Source of the DNA: Streptomyces sp. NBC_01471 | GTDB lineage: Bacteria > Actinomycetota > Actinomycetes > Streptomycetales > Streptomycetaceae | Direction: 5' to 3' | DNA length: 64,000 nucleotides | Assembly: GCF_041438865.1 (NCBI RefSeq) | Contig: NZ_CP109450.1 | Span: forward strand, 4,547,001 to 4,611,000 | Shown: one piece after another, positions 41,417-49,731 of the stretch | How the letters are laid out: each line of letters starts with the position of its first letter | How positions within the stretch are numbered: position 1 is the first letter of the stretch | Program-made: the position numbers and the translations under genes | Notes under the pieces: model-generated | The model's database searches: none | Told to the model about the DNA's origin: nothing | The model's input: only the letters and a program-made list of their open reading frames with translations

Positions 41417-43003
41417 ATGCGCGGGGACGTGGAGTGGGGCAGTATTCCGGCGCTGGTGCGGTCCGCTGCCGAACGGTACGGCGAGCGGGAGGCGGTCGTC
41501 GACGGCCGTACCCGGATCTCCTACACGGAGTTGGGCGAGCGGATCGAGCGGGCGGCCGCCGCCTGCATCGCGTCCGGGGTGAACGCCGGCGACCGGGTCG
41601 CCGTCTGGGCGCCCAACACCGTCGACTGGATCGTCTCCGCGCTGGGCGCGGTGACGGCGGGCGCGGTCCTGGTCCCGCTGAACACCCGCTTCAAGGGCGC
41701 GGAGGCGGCGTACGTACTGGAGCGCAGCCGGGCCACGCTGCTCTTCGTGACCGGCACCTTCCTCGGCACCTCGTACGTGGCGTCGCTGCGGCGCGCGGCC
41801 GGCCGGGGGAGCGGTTCCGGCCCGCTGCCCGCGCTGCCGGAGCTGGAGCAGGTGGTCGTGCTGTCGGAGGACGCCCCGGAGTCCTTCCGCACCTGGAAGG
41901 ACTTCCTGGCGGCCGGCGAGCACGTCTCCGGCGCCGCCGTACGGGCCCGCGCGGACGCCGTCGACTCCTCGGCGCCTTCGGACATCATCTTCACCTCGGG
42001 CACCACGGGCCGCCCCAAGGGCGCGGTCATCACCCATGCGCAGACCCTGCGCTGCTACGGCATCTGGTGCGAGCTGGCCGGGCTGCGCGAGGGCGACCGC
42101 TACCTCATCGTGAACCCGTTCTTCCACACCTTCGGCTACAAGGCGGGCATCATCGCCTGTCTGATGCGGGGCGCGACGATGGTGCCGCAGCCGGTCTTCA
42201 ACATCGACACCGTCCTCGCCAACGTCACCGCCGAACGCATCTCGGTGCTGCCGGGCCCGCCCACCCTCCACCAGTCCCTGCTCGACCACCCGGCCCGTGA
42301 CCAGCACGACCTGAGCGCGCTGCGGCTGGTGGTGACGGGCGCCGCGGTCGTCCCGCTCCAGCTGGTCGAGCGGCTGCGCTCGGAGCTGCGCATCGCGACG
42401 GTGATCACGGCGTACGGCCTCTCGGAGGCGAGCGGCATCGTCACGATGTGCCGCGAGGGCGACAGCACGGAGGTCATCGCCACGACATCGGGCCGCGCGA
42501 TCCCCGACACCGAGGTACGGGTGGCGGCGCCACCCGGCGAGCCGGGGGAGGTGCTGGTGCGCGGCTTCAACGTCATGCGGGAGTACTTCGAGGCCCCGGA
42601 GGCGACGGCGGAGGCGTTCACCCCGGACGGCTGGCTGCGCACCGGCGACGTGGGCGTCCTGGACACGGGGGGCCATCTGCGGATCACCGACCGGATCAAG
42701 GACATGTTCATCGTCGGCGGCTTCAACGCGTACCCGGCGGAGATAGAGCAACTGCTCGGCCTGCACCCGGACGTCGCGGACGTGGCGGTCGTCGGCGTAC
42801 CGGACGGCCGCCTGGGCGAGGTCGGCAAGGCGTACGCGGTCCGGCGCCCGGGGGCGACGCTGACGGCGGACGACCTGATCGCGTGGTCACGCCGCGAGAT
42901 GGCCAACTACAAGGTCCCGCGCGAGGTGGACTTCGTACCGGAACTGCCGCGGAACGCGAGCGGAAAGGTGCTGAAGGGCGAGCTGCGGGGGCGGGGGCGG
43001 TAG
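41417..43003 (+). CDS. acyl-CoA synthetase, AMP-forming (FadD3-like)
   Basis: A 528-residue ANL adenylating enzyme forming acyl-CoA via acyl-AMP. P-loop FTSGTTGRPKG (about residue 192), YGLSEASG (about 337), GWLRTGDVG (about 406), the hinge DRIKDMFIVGGFN and the C-terminal catalytic Lys in NASGKVLKGEL are all present. FadD3, the hexahydroindane-propionate ligase of cholesterol degradation, is the closest type by eye, but the motifs do not fix a substrate. CGGGAGG precedes the ATG. Confidence 0.88.
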   Translation: MRGDVEWGSIPALVRSAAERYGEREAVVDGRTRISYTELGERIERAAAACIASGVNAGDRVAVWAPNTVDWIVSALGAVTAGAVLVPLNTRFKGAEAAYVLERSRATLLFVTGTFLGTSYVASLRRAAGRGSGSGPLPALPELEQVVVLSEDAPESFRTWKDFLAAGEHVSGAAVRARADAVDSSAPSDIIFTSGTTGRPKGAVITHAQTLRCYGIWCELAGLREGDRYLIVNPFFHTFGYKAGIIACLMRGATMVPQPVFNIDTVLANVTAERISVLPGPPTLHQSLLDHPARDQHDLSALRLVVTGAAVVPLQLVERLRSELRIATVITAYGLSEASGIVTMCREGDSTEVIATTSGRAIPDTEVRVAAPPGEPGEVLVRGFNVMREYFEAPEATAEAFTPDGWLRTGDVGVLDTGGHLRITDRIKDMFIVGGFNAYPAEIEQLLGLHPDVADVAVVGVPDGRLGEVGKAYAVRRPGATLTADDLIAWSRREMANYKVPREVDFVPELPRNASGKVLKGELRGRGR

Positions 43004-43035
43004 CGGGCCGATCGAGGTGTGGGCCCGGCCGGACG

Positions 43036-43365
43036 ATGGCGGCCCGCATCACGGAGGCGCACCGGTCGGGAACTCGTGTGGTGACCAGTTCCATGACGCT
43101 GATCGAGGCCTGCCACGGCCAGGTGCGGCGAGCTGCCTGGGGCTGGGCGATGTCGCGGGTGGTCGTGGAGCCGGTCACGCGGGACGTGGCGAAGGAGGCG
43201 GTCGAGCTGCTCGAAGTGACGGGGCTGCATGGGCGCAAGTACGCCATTGACGCGGCACTCGCGGTGATCGCGGGGCGACAGCCGGGCCATGTCGCGGTGT
43301 TCACCTCGGACGAGGACGACATGAAGAGGCTCTGCGGGCCGCGGGTGCTGGTGCGGGCCGCCTGA
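43036..43365 (+). pseudogene. PIN-domain toxin, N-terminally truncated
   Basis: About 109 residues of a PIN nuclease: SMTLIEACHGQVRR (second acidic position), KYAIDAALAVIAGRQPGHVA (third) and FTSDEDDMKRL (fourth). The opening strand with the first catalytic Asp (VLDASAL-type) is missing; the frame begins inside the ligase 3' region. No antitoxin gene lies next to it. It is probably a dead remnant of a VapC-like locus. Confidence 0.6.
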
Positions 43366-43403
43366 CGCCGTGGGACGAGGCATCAGGTGCCGGCCCCACG
43401 GCG
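43366..43403. terminator. hairpin between PIN remnant and exported peptide gene
   Basis: CGCCGTGGG (43366-43374) pairs with CCCACGGCG (43395-43403) around a 20-nt loop, in a convergent intergenic region. Confidence 0.5.
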
Positions 43404-43450
43404 GACGGGTCCGTCACCGCGCTGCTGTCACCCGGCGCGGTGCCGGGGTA

Positions 43451-43621
43451 CTACAGCGGGGCCGAGGTGACGTGGCCGTTGTCCGGGCTCACGGCGGCGG
43501 CGGTGTGGACGGTGCCCGGGGCGTCCGTCACATGGCCGTTCGCCAGGGCCGGCGCGGCGGAGGCCGCCGCCGCGGCTATCACCAGGGCGGCAGTGGCGAC
43601 CAGCTTCTTCGTCAGTGTCAT
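43451..43621 (-). CDS. small exported peptide with AfsS-like repeats
   Basis: A 56-residue protein. Its Sec signal (LTKKLVATAALVIAAAAASA) ends at an AxA site, leaving about 28 mature residues. The mature part contains NGHVTDAP and DNGHVTSAP, closely similar to the DNAHVTEKP / ANAHVTDKP repeats of AfsS encoded 139 bp upstream on the same strand. GAAAGAG lies near the start. It may be a duplicated and exported derivative of afsS. A strong terminator separates the two genes. Confidence 0.72.
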   Translation of the reverse strand: MTLTKKLVATAALVIAAAAASAAPALANGHVTDAPGTVHTAAAVSPDNGHVTSAPL

Positions 43622-43680
43622 GGCAGCTCTTTCGTTACGGGTGGGTCGGTTCGGTCGGATGGGTGCGGACATGCGGCAGA

Positions 43681-43715
43681 GGCCGTGGTGGCACCCCCTC
43701 CGGGCCACCACGGCC
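43681..43715 (-). terminator. 12-bp perfect stem after afsS
   Basis: GGCCGTGGTGGC (43681-43692) and GCCACCACGGCC (43704-43715) pair around an 11-nt loop, 45 bp beyond the afsS stop and before the small exported peptide gene. Confidence 0.8.
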
Positions 43716-43759
43716 ACTGTTCCCCCGGTTCCCCCGTGCCCCGTCGTGAAGGTCTCAGA

Positions 43760-43915
43760 TCACGCGGGCTTGTCGGTCACGTGTGCGTTGGCGGGCTTCA
43801 CCGCGGTCGGCTTGTCGGTGACGTGTGCGTTGGCGGGCTTCGCGACGGTGGGCTTCTCCGTGACGTGAGCGTTGTCCGGGTCGACGGTGGTGTCGTTCTT
43901 CGGATCTGCGGCCAT
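43760..43915 (-). CDS. afsS: AfsS, small global activator of antibiotic production
   Basis: A 51-residue protein with three imperfect repeats: PDNAHVTEKPTV, PANAHVTDKPTA and PANAHVTDKPA. S. coelicolor AfsS is about 63 residues with repeats of T-x-x-D-N-H type, and its gene lies next to afsR with AfsR activating its promoter; the layout matches here. GGGGAG is ten bases before the ATG. The promoter region upstream holds paired GTTC motifs and a hairpin. Confidence 0.9.
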   Translation of the reverse strand: MAADPKNDTTVDPDNAHVTEKPTVAKPANAHVTDKPTAVKPANAHVTDKPA

Positions 43916-43965
43916 GGTGTCAACTCCCCTGTTCATGGCTGTTCATGAAGGTCTGTCGTGCTGAA

Positions 43966-44022
43966 GTCCGTCCGGCTGCTCCCCCGAGCGCGGCCGGACG
44001 GACGTTCCGCAGGCCGTTCACC
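43966..44022. promoter_or_regulatory. afsS promoter region: hairpin and GTTC motifs
   Basis: GTTC occurs at 44004-44007 and 44016-44022 (GTTCACC) on the plus strand, 12 bp apart, a layout like the direct repeats bound by AfsR and PhoP at afsS in S. coelicolor. Between them and afsS a 10-bp inverted repeat (GTCCGTCCGG, 43966-43975; CCGGACGGAC, 43994-44003) could fold in the leader RNA. CATGAACAG is repeated next to the ribosome-binding site. Confidence 0.5.
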
Positions 44023-44191
44023 ATAGACCGCTCGGCAATCGCCGGACGCTCTCAATTCATCGGTGCGGGCCCCCTGACGACCGCCTGCCCCCCGACGCGA
44101 CGGGTCGTCGTGGAATGAGAATGCCGGGTCGCGATAAACAAACGATGAACGCCCGCCGCGGGGCCCGGACCTGGTCGCTCGCGGCCCGGTT

Positions 44192-47152
44192 TCAGGCCGC
44201 TTTCAGTGGTGCCAGCAGCTCGCGCACCCCGTCCGCCTCCGGTGACTTGAGCTCCTCGTAGACGGCCAGTGCCTCCAGCCAGCAGACCCGTGCGCGGCCG
44301 GGCTGCCCTATGCCGTTGAGGGCGCGGCCCAGCAGGGTGAGGACGTTGCCGCGCCGCCACTCGCCGCCGATACCGCGCAGGACGGTCAGTGCCATCTCCG
44401 CCCGGGTCGCCGCCTGGGCGCTGTGGCCCGCCGTGATGTCGACCTCGGCCAGCCGGAAGAGCGCCATCCCCTCCCAGAGCCGCTGACGGCTGTCGCGGAA
44501 CACCTCCAGGGCCTCGTTCAGCCGCTCCGCCGCGGCGGTGAGCTGTCCGTCCTGGGTCAGCGCCAGTCCCAGCGCGTAGCGGCCGTTGGCCCCCTTGAGG
44601 GCATGGCCCATGCGGTCGTACATCTCCGTGCCCTGCCGGGAGAGCGCCACCGCCTTGGTGACGTCACCGTCGACGAGGTGGAGCCGTGACAGGTTGCACA
44701 GCGCGCTCGCCTCGCCCGCCATGTCCTCGCAGTCCCGGAACCCCTCGACGGCCCGGGTGAGATGGGCCTGCGCCTTCCCGACGTCGAAGTGGCCCCGGTA
44801 GAACTCCATGATCCCGAGGAGGTTGGCCGCCCAGCACGCGGACAGCCGGTCCCCGGTCCGTACGGCGAGCCGGTCCGCCTCCTCGGCGTCCTGCCCGGCC
44901 AGGTCGAAGCGGCCCGCCACGTGGTGCACATAGGTCAGGGTGAGGGCGGCCCGCCCCTGGGCGTGCTCGTCCCGCGCGGCGCGCGCGGCGTCCCGCAGGA
45001 GCCCGGCCGCGTACGTGTACTCCTTCGAGTTCGCCCCCGACTCCGCCAGGTCCAGCGCCGCCCACAGCAGGTCGACCGCCCGCCGCAGGGTGCCGGTCCC
45101 GGCGGCCGACTGGCGGACGCAGGCCAGCAGGGACATCGCCTCCGCGTACAGCCAGTCCTGGGCGTCGTGCCGGTCCGTGAAGGTCAGGCCCTCGTACGTC
45201 GTCGGCTCCAGGTGGTCGACCAGCCGGTCGCCCGGGCGCTCGATCGCGTACACCCGGGCCGCCGTCGCCAGATAGAAGTCCAGCAGCCTGGACAGGGCCA
45301 GCTCCCTTTCCACCGGCGGCTGTTCGTCGCGCTCGGCGCAGGAACGCGCGTAGAGCCGGACCAGGTCGTGGTAGCGGTACCGGCCCGGCGCGGCCGACTC
45401 CAGGAGCGAGGTGTCGACGAGCGACTCCAGCAGGTCCTCCGCCTCCCGGGCCGGCATGTTCAGGACGGCGGCAGCCGCGGCCAGCGAGAGGTCCGGGCCC
45501 TCCGCCAGGCCCAGCAGGCGGAACGCCCGCGCCTGCTGCGGCTCCAGCTGCCCGTACCCCAGCTCGAACGTGGCCTTCACCGCCAGGTCGCCCGCCTGGA
45601 GTTCGTCCAGGCGGCGCCGCTCGTCGGCGAGCTTCGCCGCCAGCACCGAGACCGTCCAGGTGCGGCGGGCCGAAAGCCGTGAGGCCGCGATCCGGATCGC
45701 CAGCGGCAGGAAGCCGCAGGCCGCCACCACGTCCAGGGACGCCTGGCGCTCGCTGCCGACCCGCTCCTGGCCGACGATCTTCGTGAAGAGCTGGAGCGCC
45801 TCCTCGGGCGACATCACGTCCAGGTCCACCAGATGCGCTCCCGCCAGGTCGACCATCCGGGCGCGGCTGGTGACCAGGGCCGCCGATCCGGCCGTGCCGG
45901 GCAGCAGCGGGCGGATCTGCGCGGCATCCCGCGCGTTGTCCAGCAGGACCAGCACCCGGCGTCCGTCGAGCGCCGTCCGGTAGAGCGCGGCGCGCTCGTC
46001 GAGCGAGTCGGGGATGGCCGTGTCGGCCGTGCCGAGGGCGCGCAGGAACGCGCCGAGCACGGTCTCGGGCTCCGCGGCCCGCGACCCCGCGCCCTGGAGA
46101 TCGACATACAGCTGCCCGTCGGGAAAGTGCGGCCGGGCCGCGTGCGCCACGTGTACGGCGAGCGTCGTCTTGCCCACCCCGCCGATACCGGCCAGCGCCG
46201 AGACGGCCATCACCGACCCCTCGGCGGTGACCAGCCGGTCGCCCAGCTCCCGTACGAAGGCGGCCCGCCCGGTGAAGTCCGGCACGGTGGCGGGCAGTTG
46301 CGCCGGGCGGGCGGCGCTGGGTGCGGGCGGCGCCGACTCCTCGGCCGGCCGGGCCAGTTCCGCGTCCGCCTGGAGGATCCGCTGCTGGAGCCTGGCCAGT
46401 TCGGGCCGGGGGTCCACCCCCAGCTCGTCGGCGAGCAGCTTGCGCGTGTCGGCGTACACGGCCAGCGCCTCCGCCTGCCGCCCGCTGCGGTACAGCGCCA
46501 GCATCAGCAGCTCGCGCAGCCGCTCCCGCAGCGGATGGGCGGCGGTCAGCGAGGTCAGCTCGGAGACCGCCTCGGCGTGGCAGCCGACCTCCAGGTCCAT
46601 GTCGAGCCGCGACTCGGTCAGCTGGAGCCGCCACTCCTCCAGGGCGGCCCGCTGGGTCTCGGCGTACGGGCCCGGCACGTTCGCCAGGGGCTCGCCGTCC
46701 CACAGCTCCAGCGCCTCGTCGATCAGGGCGCGCGCCCTGGCGCGGTCGCCCGTACCGGCGGCCTTCTCGGCGTTCGCGGCCAGCTGCTGCGCGCGGTGGA
46801 GGTCGACGGACTCGGCCCGTATCCGGATCGCGTAACCGCCCGACTCGCTGACCAGGACCCCGGGGTCCAGGACCTTGCGCAGTCTGGAGGCGTAGGTGCG
46901 TACCGCGGCCAGTGCCTGGGAGGGCGGGTCCTCGCCCCAGATCGCGTCGATCAGCTCGCCCGCGGTGGCCGTGCGGCCGTCGCGGGTCAGCAGCGCGGCC
47001 AGCAGTGCGCGCTGCTGCGGCGATCCGGGCGGCAGCGCCTCTCCGCCACGCCAGGCGCGTACGGGTCCGAGCACGCTGAACGTGAGCCTGCTGTCCCCGC
47101 TCTGCTGCGGAGTCCGCTGCCCCGGTACGCGCGGCCCGCTGTCACGGTCCAT
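44192..47152 (-). CDS. afsR: AfsR, SARP-family global regulator with NB-ARC and TPR domains
   Basis: A 986-residue regulator. The N-terminal SARP part (about 20-270) has winged-helix (SPQQRALLAALLTRDG, VRTYASRLRKVLDP) and BTAD regions. A NB-ARC ATPase domain follows, with P-loop GIGGVGKTTLAVH near residue 330 and VLVLLDNARD. The C-terminal 400 residues are TPR-like helical repeats. It lies upstream of afsS on the same strand. In S. coelicolor, AfsK-phosphorylated AfsR activates afsS (993 residues there). No kinase target residue can be read directly. Confidence 0.93.
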   Translation of the reverse strand: MDRDSGPRVPGQRTPQQSGDSRLTFSVLGPVRAWRGGEALPPGSPQQRALLAALLTRDGRTATAGELIDAIWGEDPPSQALAAVRTYASRLRKVLDPGVLVSESGGYAIRIRAESVDLHRAQQLAANAEKAAGTGDRARARALIDEALELWDGEPLANVPGPYAETQRAALEEWRLQLTESRLDMDLEVGCHAEAVSELTSLTAAHPLRERLRELLMLALYRSGRQAEALAVYADTRKLLADELGVDPRPELARLQQRILQADAELARPAEESAPPAPSAARPAQLPATVPDFTGRAAFVRELGDRLVTAEGSVMAVSALAGIGGVGKTTLAVHVAHAARPHFPDGQLYVDLQGAGSRAAEPETVLGAFLRALGTADTAIPDSLDERAALYRTALDGRRVLVLLDNARDAAQIRPLLPGTAGSAALVTSRARMVDLAGAHLVDLDVMSPEEALQLFTKIVGQERVGSERQASLDVVAACGFLPLAIRIAASRLSARRTWTVSVLAAKLADERRRLDELQAGDLAVKATFELGYGQLEPQQARAFRLLGLAEGPDLSLAAAAAVLNMPAREAEDLLESLVDTSLLESAAPGRYRYHDLVRLYARSCAERDEQPPVERELALSRLLDFYLATAARVYAIERPGDRLVDHLEPTTYEGLTFTDRHDAQDWLYAEAMSLLACVRQSAAGTGTLRRAVDLLWAALDLAESGANSKEYTYAAGLLRDAARAARDEHAQGRAALTLTYVHHVAGRFDLAGQDAEEADRLAVRTGDRLSACWAANLLGIMEFYRGHFDVGKAQAHLTRAVEGFRDCEDMAGEASALCNLSRLHLVDGDVTKAVALSRQGTEMYDRMGHALKGANGRYALGLALTQDGQLTAAAERLNEALEVFRDSRQRLWEGMALFRLAEVDITAGHSAQAATRAEMALTVLRGIGGEWRRGNVLTLLGRALNGIGQPGRARVCWLEALAVYEELKSPEADGVRELLAPLKAA

Positions 47153-47362
47153 AGCTGCCCCTGCCTCCTGCCCGTGCCTGCTGCCGTGTCTGCCGCTTCA
47201 GGGGTGGTGCCCGGTCGACGCCCCTCCGCGCGTATCGCACAGGCCAGTTTGCCTTGTTCATGGCGAGTACGTCAGCTCTGGGGGTACCTCTCCACAAGCT
47301 CTCCGCCAACCGGCGCGCCGGACCGGCGGCGCATCTTTCCCCGGGCAGAGCCGCACTGATAG
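47153..47362. other. divergent afsR/amidohydrolase intergenic region
   Basis: About 210 bp with no ORF of coding quality. It must hold the afsR promoter (minus strand) and the upstream part of the amidohydrolase operon promoter. GTGCCTGCTGCC-type repeats were seen near 47172-47190 but no clear hexamers. Confidence 0.35.
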
Positions 47363-47377
47363 CTGACGGTTCGTCAG
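47363..47377. promoter_or_regulatory. CTGAC-N5-GTCAG operator, amidohydrolase operon
   Basis: CTGACGGTTCGTCAG, one mismatch from perfect, 21 bp upstream of the amidohydrolase start. Confidence 0.7.
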
Positions 47378-47398
47378 ATCAGCGCTACGGTGGAGAAC

Positions 47399-48616
47399 AT
47401 GGAGACTTTCCCGAAGATCATCTCGGTGGACGACCACACCGTGGAACCTCCCCATGTCTGGCAGGACCGGCTCCCGTCCAAATACCGGGACATCGGTCCG
47501 CGCATCGTCCGTGCGCCCCTCAAGTCCATGTCCTTCCTGGGCGGGAAGTTCGCCCCGGTGATGGGCGCCAAGGGCGACGACGGGCCGATCGGCGACTGGT
47601 GGATCTACGAGGACCTGCACCGGCCGCTGACCCGCCTGGACACGGCGGTCGGCTACGACAGGGACGACATCAAACTCGAAGTCATCACCTACGAACAGAT
47701 GCGGCCCGGCTCCTTCTCGGTGCCCGACCGCCTCGCCGACATGGACGTCAACCACGTCCAGTCCGCGCTCTGCTTCCCGACCTTCCCGCGGTTCTGCGGC
47801 CAGACCTTCACGGAGGCGTCCGACCGCGAACTCGGGCTGCTCGGCGTCCGCGCGTACAACGACTGGATGGTGGAGGAATGGTGCGGGCCCGAGGCGCACG
47901 GCCGCCTCATCCCACTGCCCATCGTCCCGCTGTGGGACGCGCGGCTCGCGGCGGAGGAGGTCAGGCGCAACGCCGCACGCGGGGTGCGCGCGGTCGCGTT
48001 CTCCGAGATACCCCCGCACCTGGGGCTGCCGTCCATCCACTCCGACGAGTGGGACCCGTTCCTCGCCGCGTGCGACGAGACCGGCACGGTGATCGGGATG
48101 CACATCGGCTCGTCCTCGAAGATGCCGTCCACCTCGGCCGACGCACCCCCGGCGGTCGGGTCCACGATCACCTTCGCCAACTGCTGCTACTCGATGGTCG
48201 ACTGGCTGATGAGCGGCAAGTTCGAGCGCTTCCCGAACCTGAAGATCATGTACGCGGAGGGCCAGATCGGCTGGATCCCGTACATCCTGGAACGCGCCGA
48301 CGTGGTCTGGGAGGAGAACCGCGGCTGGGGCGGGGTGGCGGAGAAGGTCCACCGGCCGCCGTCCGAGCTGTTCGCGGAGCATGTGTACGGCTGCTTCTTC
48401 GACGACGCCTTCGGACTGAAGAACCTCGACTCGATCGGGGTGGGGAACGTGCTGTACGAGACGGACTACCCGCACTCGGACTCCACCTGGCCCAAGTCCC
48501 GCGAGGTCGGTGAGACACAGATGGGGCACCTCGCCCCGGACGTGGTCGACCGCATCGTGCGCGGCAACGCGATCGAGCTGCTCGGCCTGACCGAGGACGG
48601 CCTCTGGGCGGGGTGA
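47399..48616 (+). CDS. amidohydrolase family protein (amidohydrolase-2 type)
   Basis: A 405-residue TIM-barrel metal hydrolase. The opening IISVDDHTVEPPHVW carries a metal-site DDH in place of HxH; further motifs are FCGQTF, GMHIGSSSKMP and YETDYPHSDSTWPKS. The family hydrolyses, decarboxylates or dehydrates ring and acyl substrates; members recur in actinobacterial lipid-catabolic clusters. ATG 47399 is used with GGTGGAG four bases away; the GTG at 47390 is the alternative. First gene of an operon with LLM and SDR. Confidence 0.85.
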   Translation: METFPKIISVDDHTVEPPHVWQDRLPSKYRDIGPRIVRAPLKSMSFLGGKFAPVMGAKGDDGPIGDWWIYEDLHRPLTRLDTAVGYDRDDIKLEVITYEQMRPGSFSVPDRLADMDVNHVQSALCFPTFPRFCGQTFTEASDRELGLLGVRAYNDWMVEEWCGPEAHGRLIPLPIVPLWDARLAAEEVRRNAARGVRAVAFSEIPPHLGLPSIHSDEWDPFLAACDETGTVIGMHIGSSSKMPSTSADAPPAVGSTITFANCCYSMVDWLMSGKFERFPNLKIMYAEGQIGWIPYILERADVVWEENRGWGGVAEKVHRPPSELFAEHVYGCFFDDAFGLKNLDSIGVGNVLYETDYPHSDSTWPKSREVGETQMGHLAPDVVDRIVRGNAIELLGLTEDGLWAG

Positions 48617-48681
48617 CCCGGCCCGCCAGGCGAGCACCGCAGACACCCACACGCGAACTCACACCCGGGGGGTACGTACCC

Positions 48682-49629
48682 ATGGCACGGGTCTTTCCCG
48701 AAGGGCGGCTCGTCTACGGGATGCAGCTGCCCATCCAGTCCCAGAGCACCATCTACGCGGAGGCGTGGGAGGCCGCCGCCACCCCGCACGACCTGGCGGA
48801 GATCGCCCGCACCGCCGACCGCACCGGCTTCGCGTACATCGCGGGCTGCGACCACGTGGCCATCCCGCGGCGGCTCGCCGAGGCCATGGGCACGGTCTGG
48901 TACGACCCGGTCGCCACCCTCGGCTTCCTGGCCGGGATCACCCAGCGGGTACGGCTGATGAGCCACGTCGCGGTCCTCGGGCTGCGGCATCCGCTGCTCA
49001 CCGCCAAGCAGTACGCGACCCTGGACCACCTCAGCGGCGGCCGGCTGATCCTCGGGGTCGGGGCGGGGCATGTGCCGGAGGAGTTCGAGGCAGTCGGGGC
49101 CGACTTCCCGGGGCGCGGGACCGTACTGAACGAGTCCATCGACGCGCTCCGGGCCGCGCTCGGCCCCGACGAGTACCCCGAACACCACGGCACGCTCTAC
49201 GACTTCGGCGGACTCGCCCAGCTGCCCAGACCGGCCCAGAGCCGGGTGCCCCTCTGGGTCGGCGGGTCGTCGCCCGCAGCCGTGCGCCGGGCCGCCGAAC
49301 GGGCCGACGGGTGGCTGCCGCAGGGTGACCCGCGCGACCGGCTGCCCGGACAGATCGCCCGGCTGCGCACGCTCAGAGAGGCGGCCGGGGTGACGGATCC
49401 GATCGAGATCGGTGCGATCACCGAGCCGCTGTACGTGGGGGAGCCCGGCCGGCCCGTCGGCCGCCGGACCCTCACCGGCAAGCCCGGGGCCATCGCCGAG
49501 TCGCTGCGGGAGTACGCGGCGATGGGTGTCGACCAGATCCAGGTGCGGTTCCGCAGCCGGAGCCGTACCGAACTCACCGACCAGATGGCGGCCTTCGCCG
49601 CCGACGTCGCCCCGCACCTCAACCAGTAG
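48682..49629 (+). CDS. LLM class F420-dependent oxidoreductase
   Basis: A 315-residue luciferase-like TIM-barrel enzyme of the F420-dependent group. It shows TGFAYIAGCDHVAIPRRL, VRLMSHVAVLGLRHPLLTAK, DHLSGGRLILGVGAG and the closing EYAAMGVDQIQVRF. The ATG is preceded by GGGGGG and opens the conserved N terminus. It would reduce or oxidise a pathway intermediate with F420. It sits between the amidohydrolase and the SDR in one transcript. Confidence 0.87.
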   Translation: MARVFPEGRLVYGMQLPIQSQSTIYAEAWEAAATPHDLAEIARTADRTGFAYIAGCDHVAIPRRLAEAMGTVWYDPVATLGFLAGITQRVRLMSHVAVLGLRHPLLTAKQYATLDHLSGGRLILGVGAGHVPEEFEAVGADFPGRGTVLNESIDALRAALGPDEYPEHHGTLYDFGGLAQLPRPAQSRVPLWVGGSSPAAVRRAAERADGWLPQGDPRDRLPGQIARLRTLREAAGVTDPIEIGAITEPLYVGEPGRPVGRRTLTGKPGAIAESLREYAAMGVDQIQVRFRSRSRTELTDQMAAFAADVAPHLNQ

Positions 49630-49655
49630 ACGTCACCTCGGCCAGTAGGACCTCG

Positions 49656-49718
49656 CTCCGCACCTCACATCAGCAGGACTCTGTTCCGCACCTCAATCAG
49701 GCTCCGCACCTCAATCAA
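49656..49718. repeat. three degenerate copies of an 18-bp unit
   Basis: CTCCGCACCTCA at 49656, TTCCGCACCTCAATCAG at 49684 and CTCCGCACCTCAATCAA at 49702; the last two are 18 bp apart. They fill the gap between LLM and SDR genes. Confidence 0.7.
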
Positions 49719-49731
49719 CAGGGAGAGCGGT

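Noticed and set aside
35066..47152. Antibiotic biosynthetic cluster around afsK/afsR
   Set aside because: These are global regulators; no polyketide or peptide synthase or tailoring operon is present.
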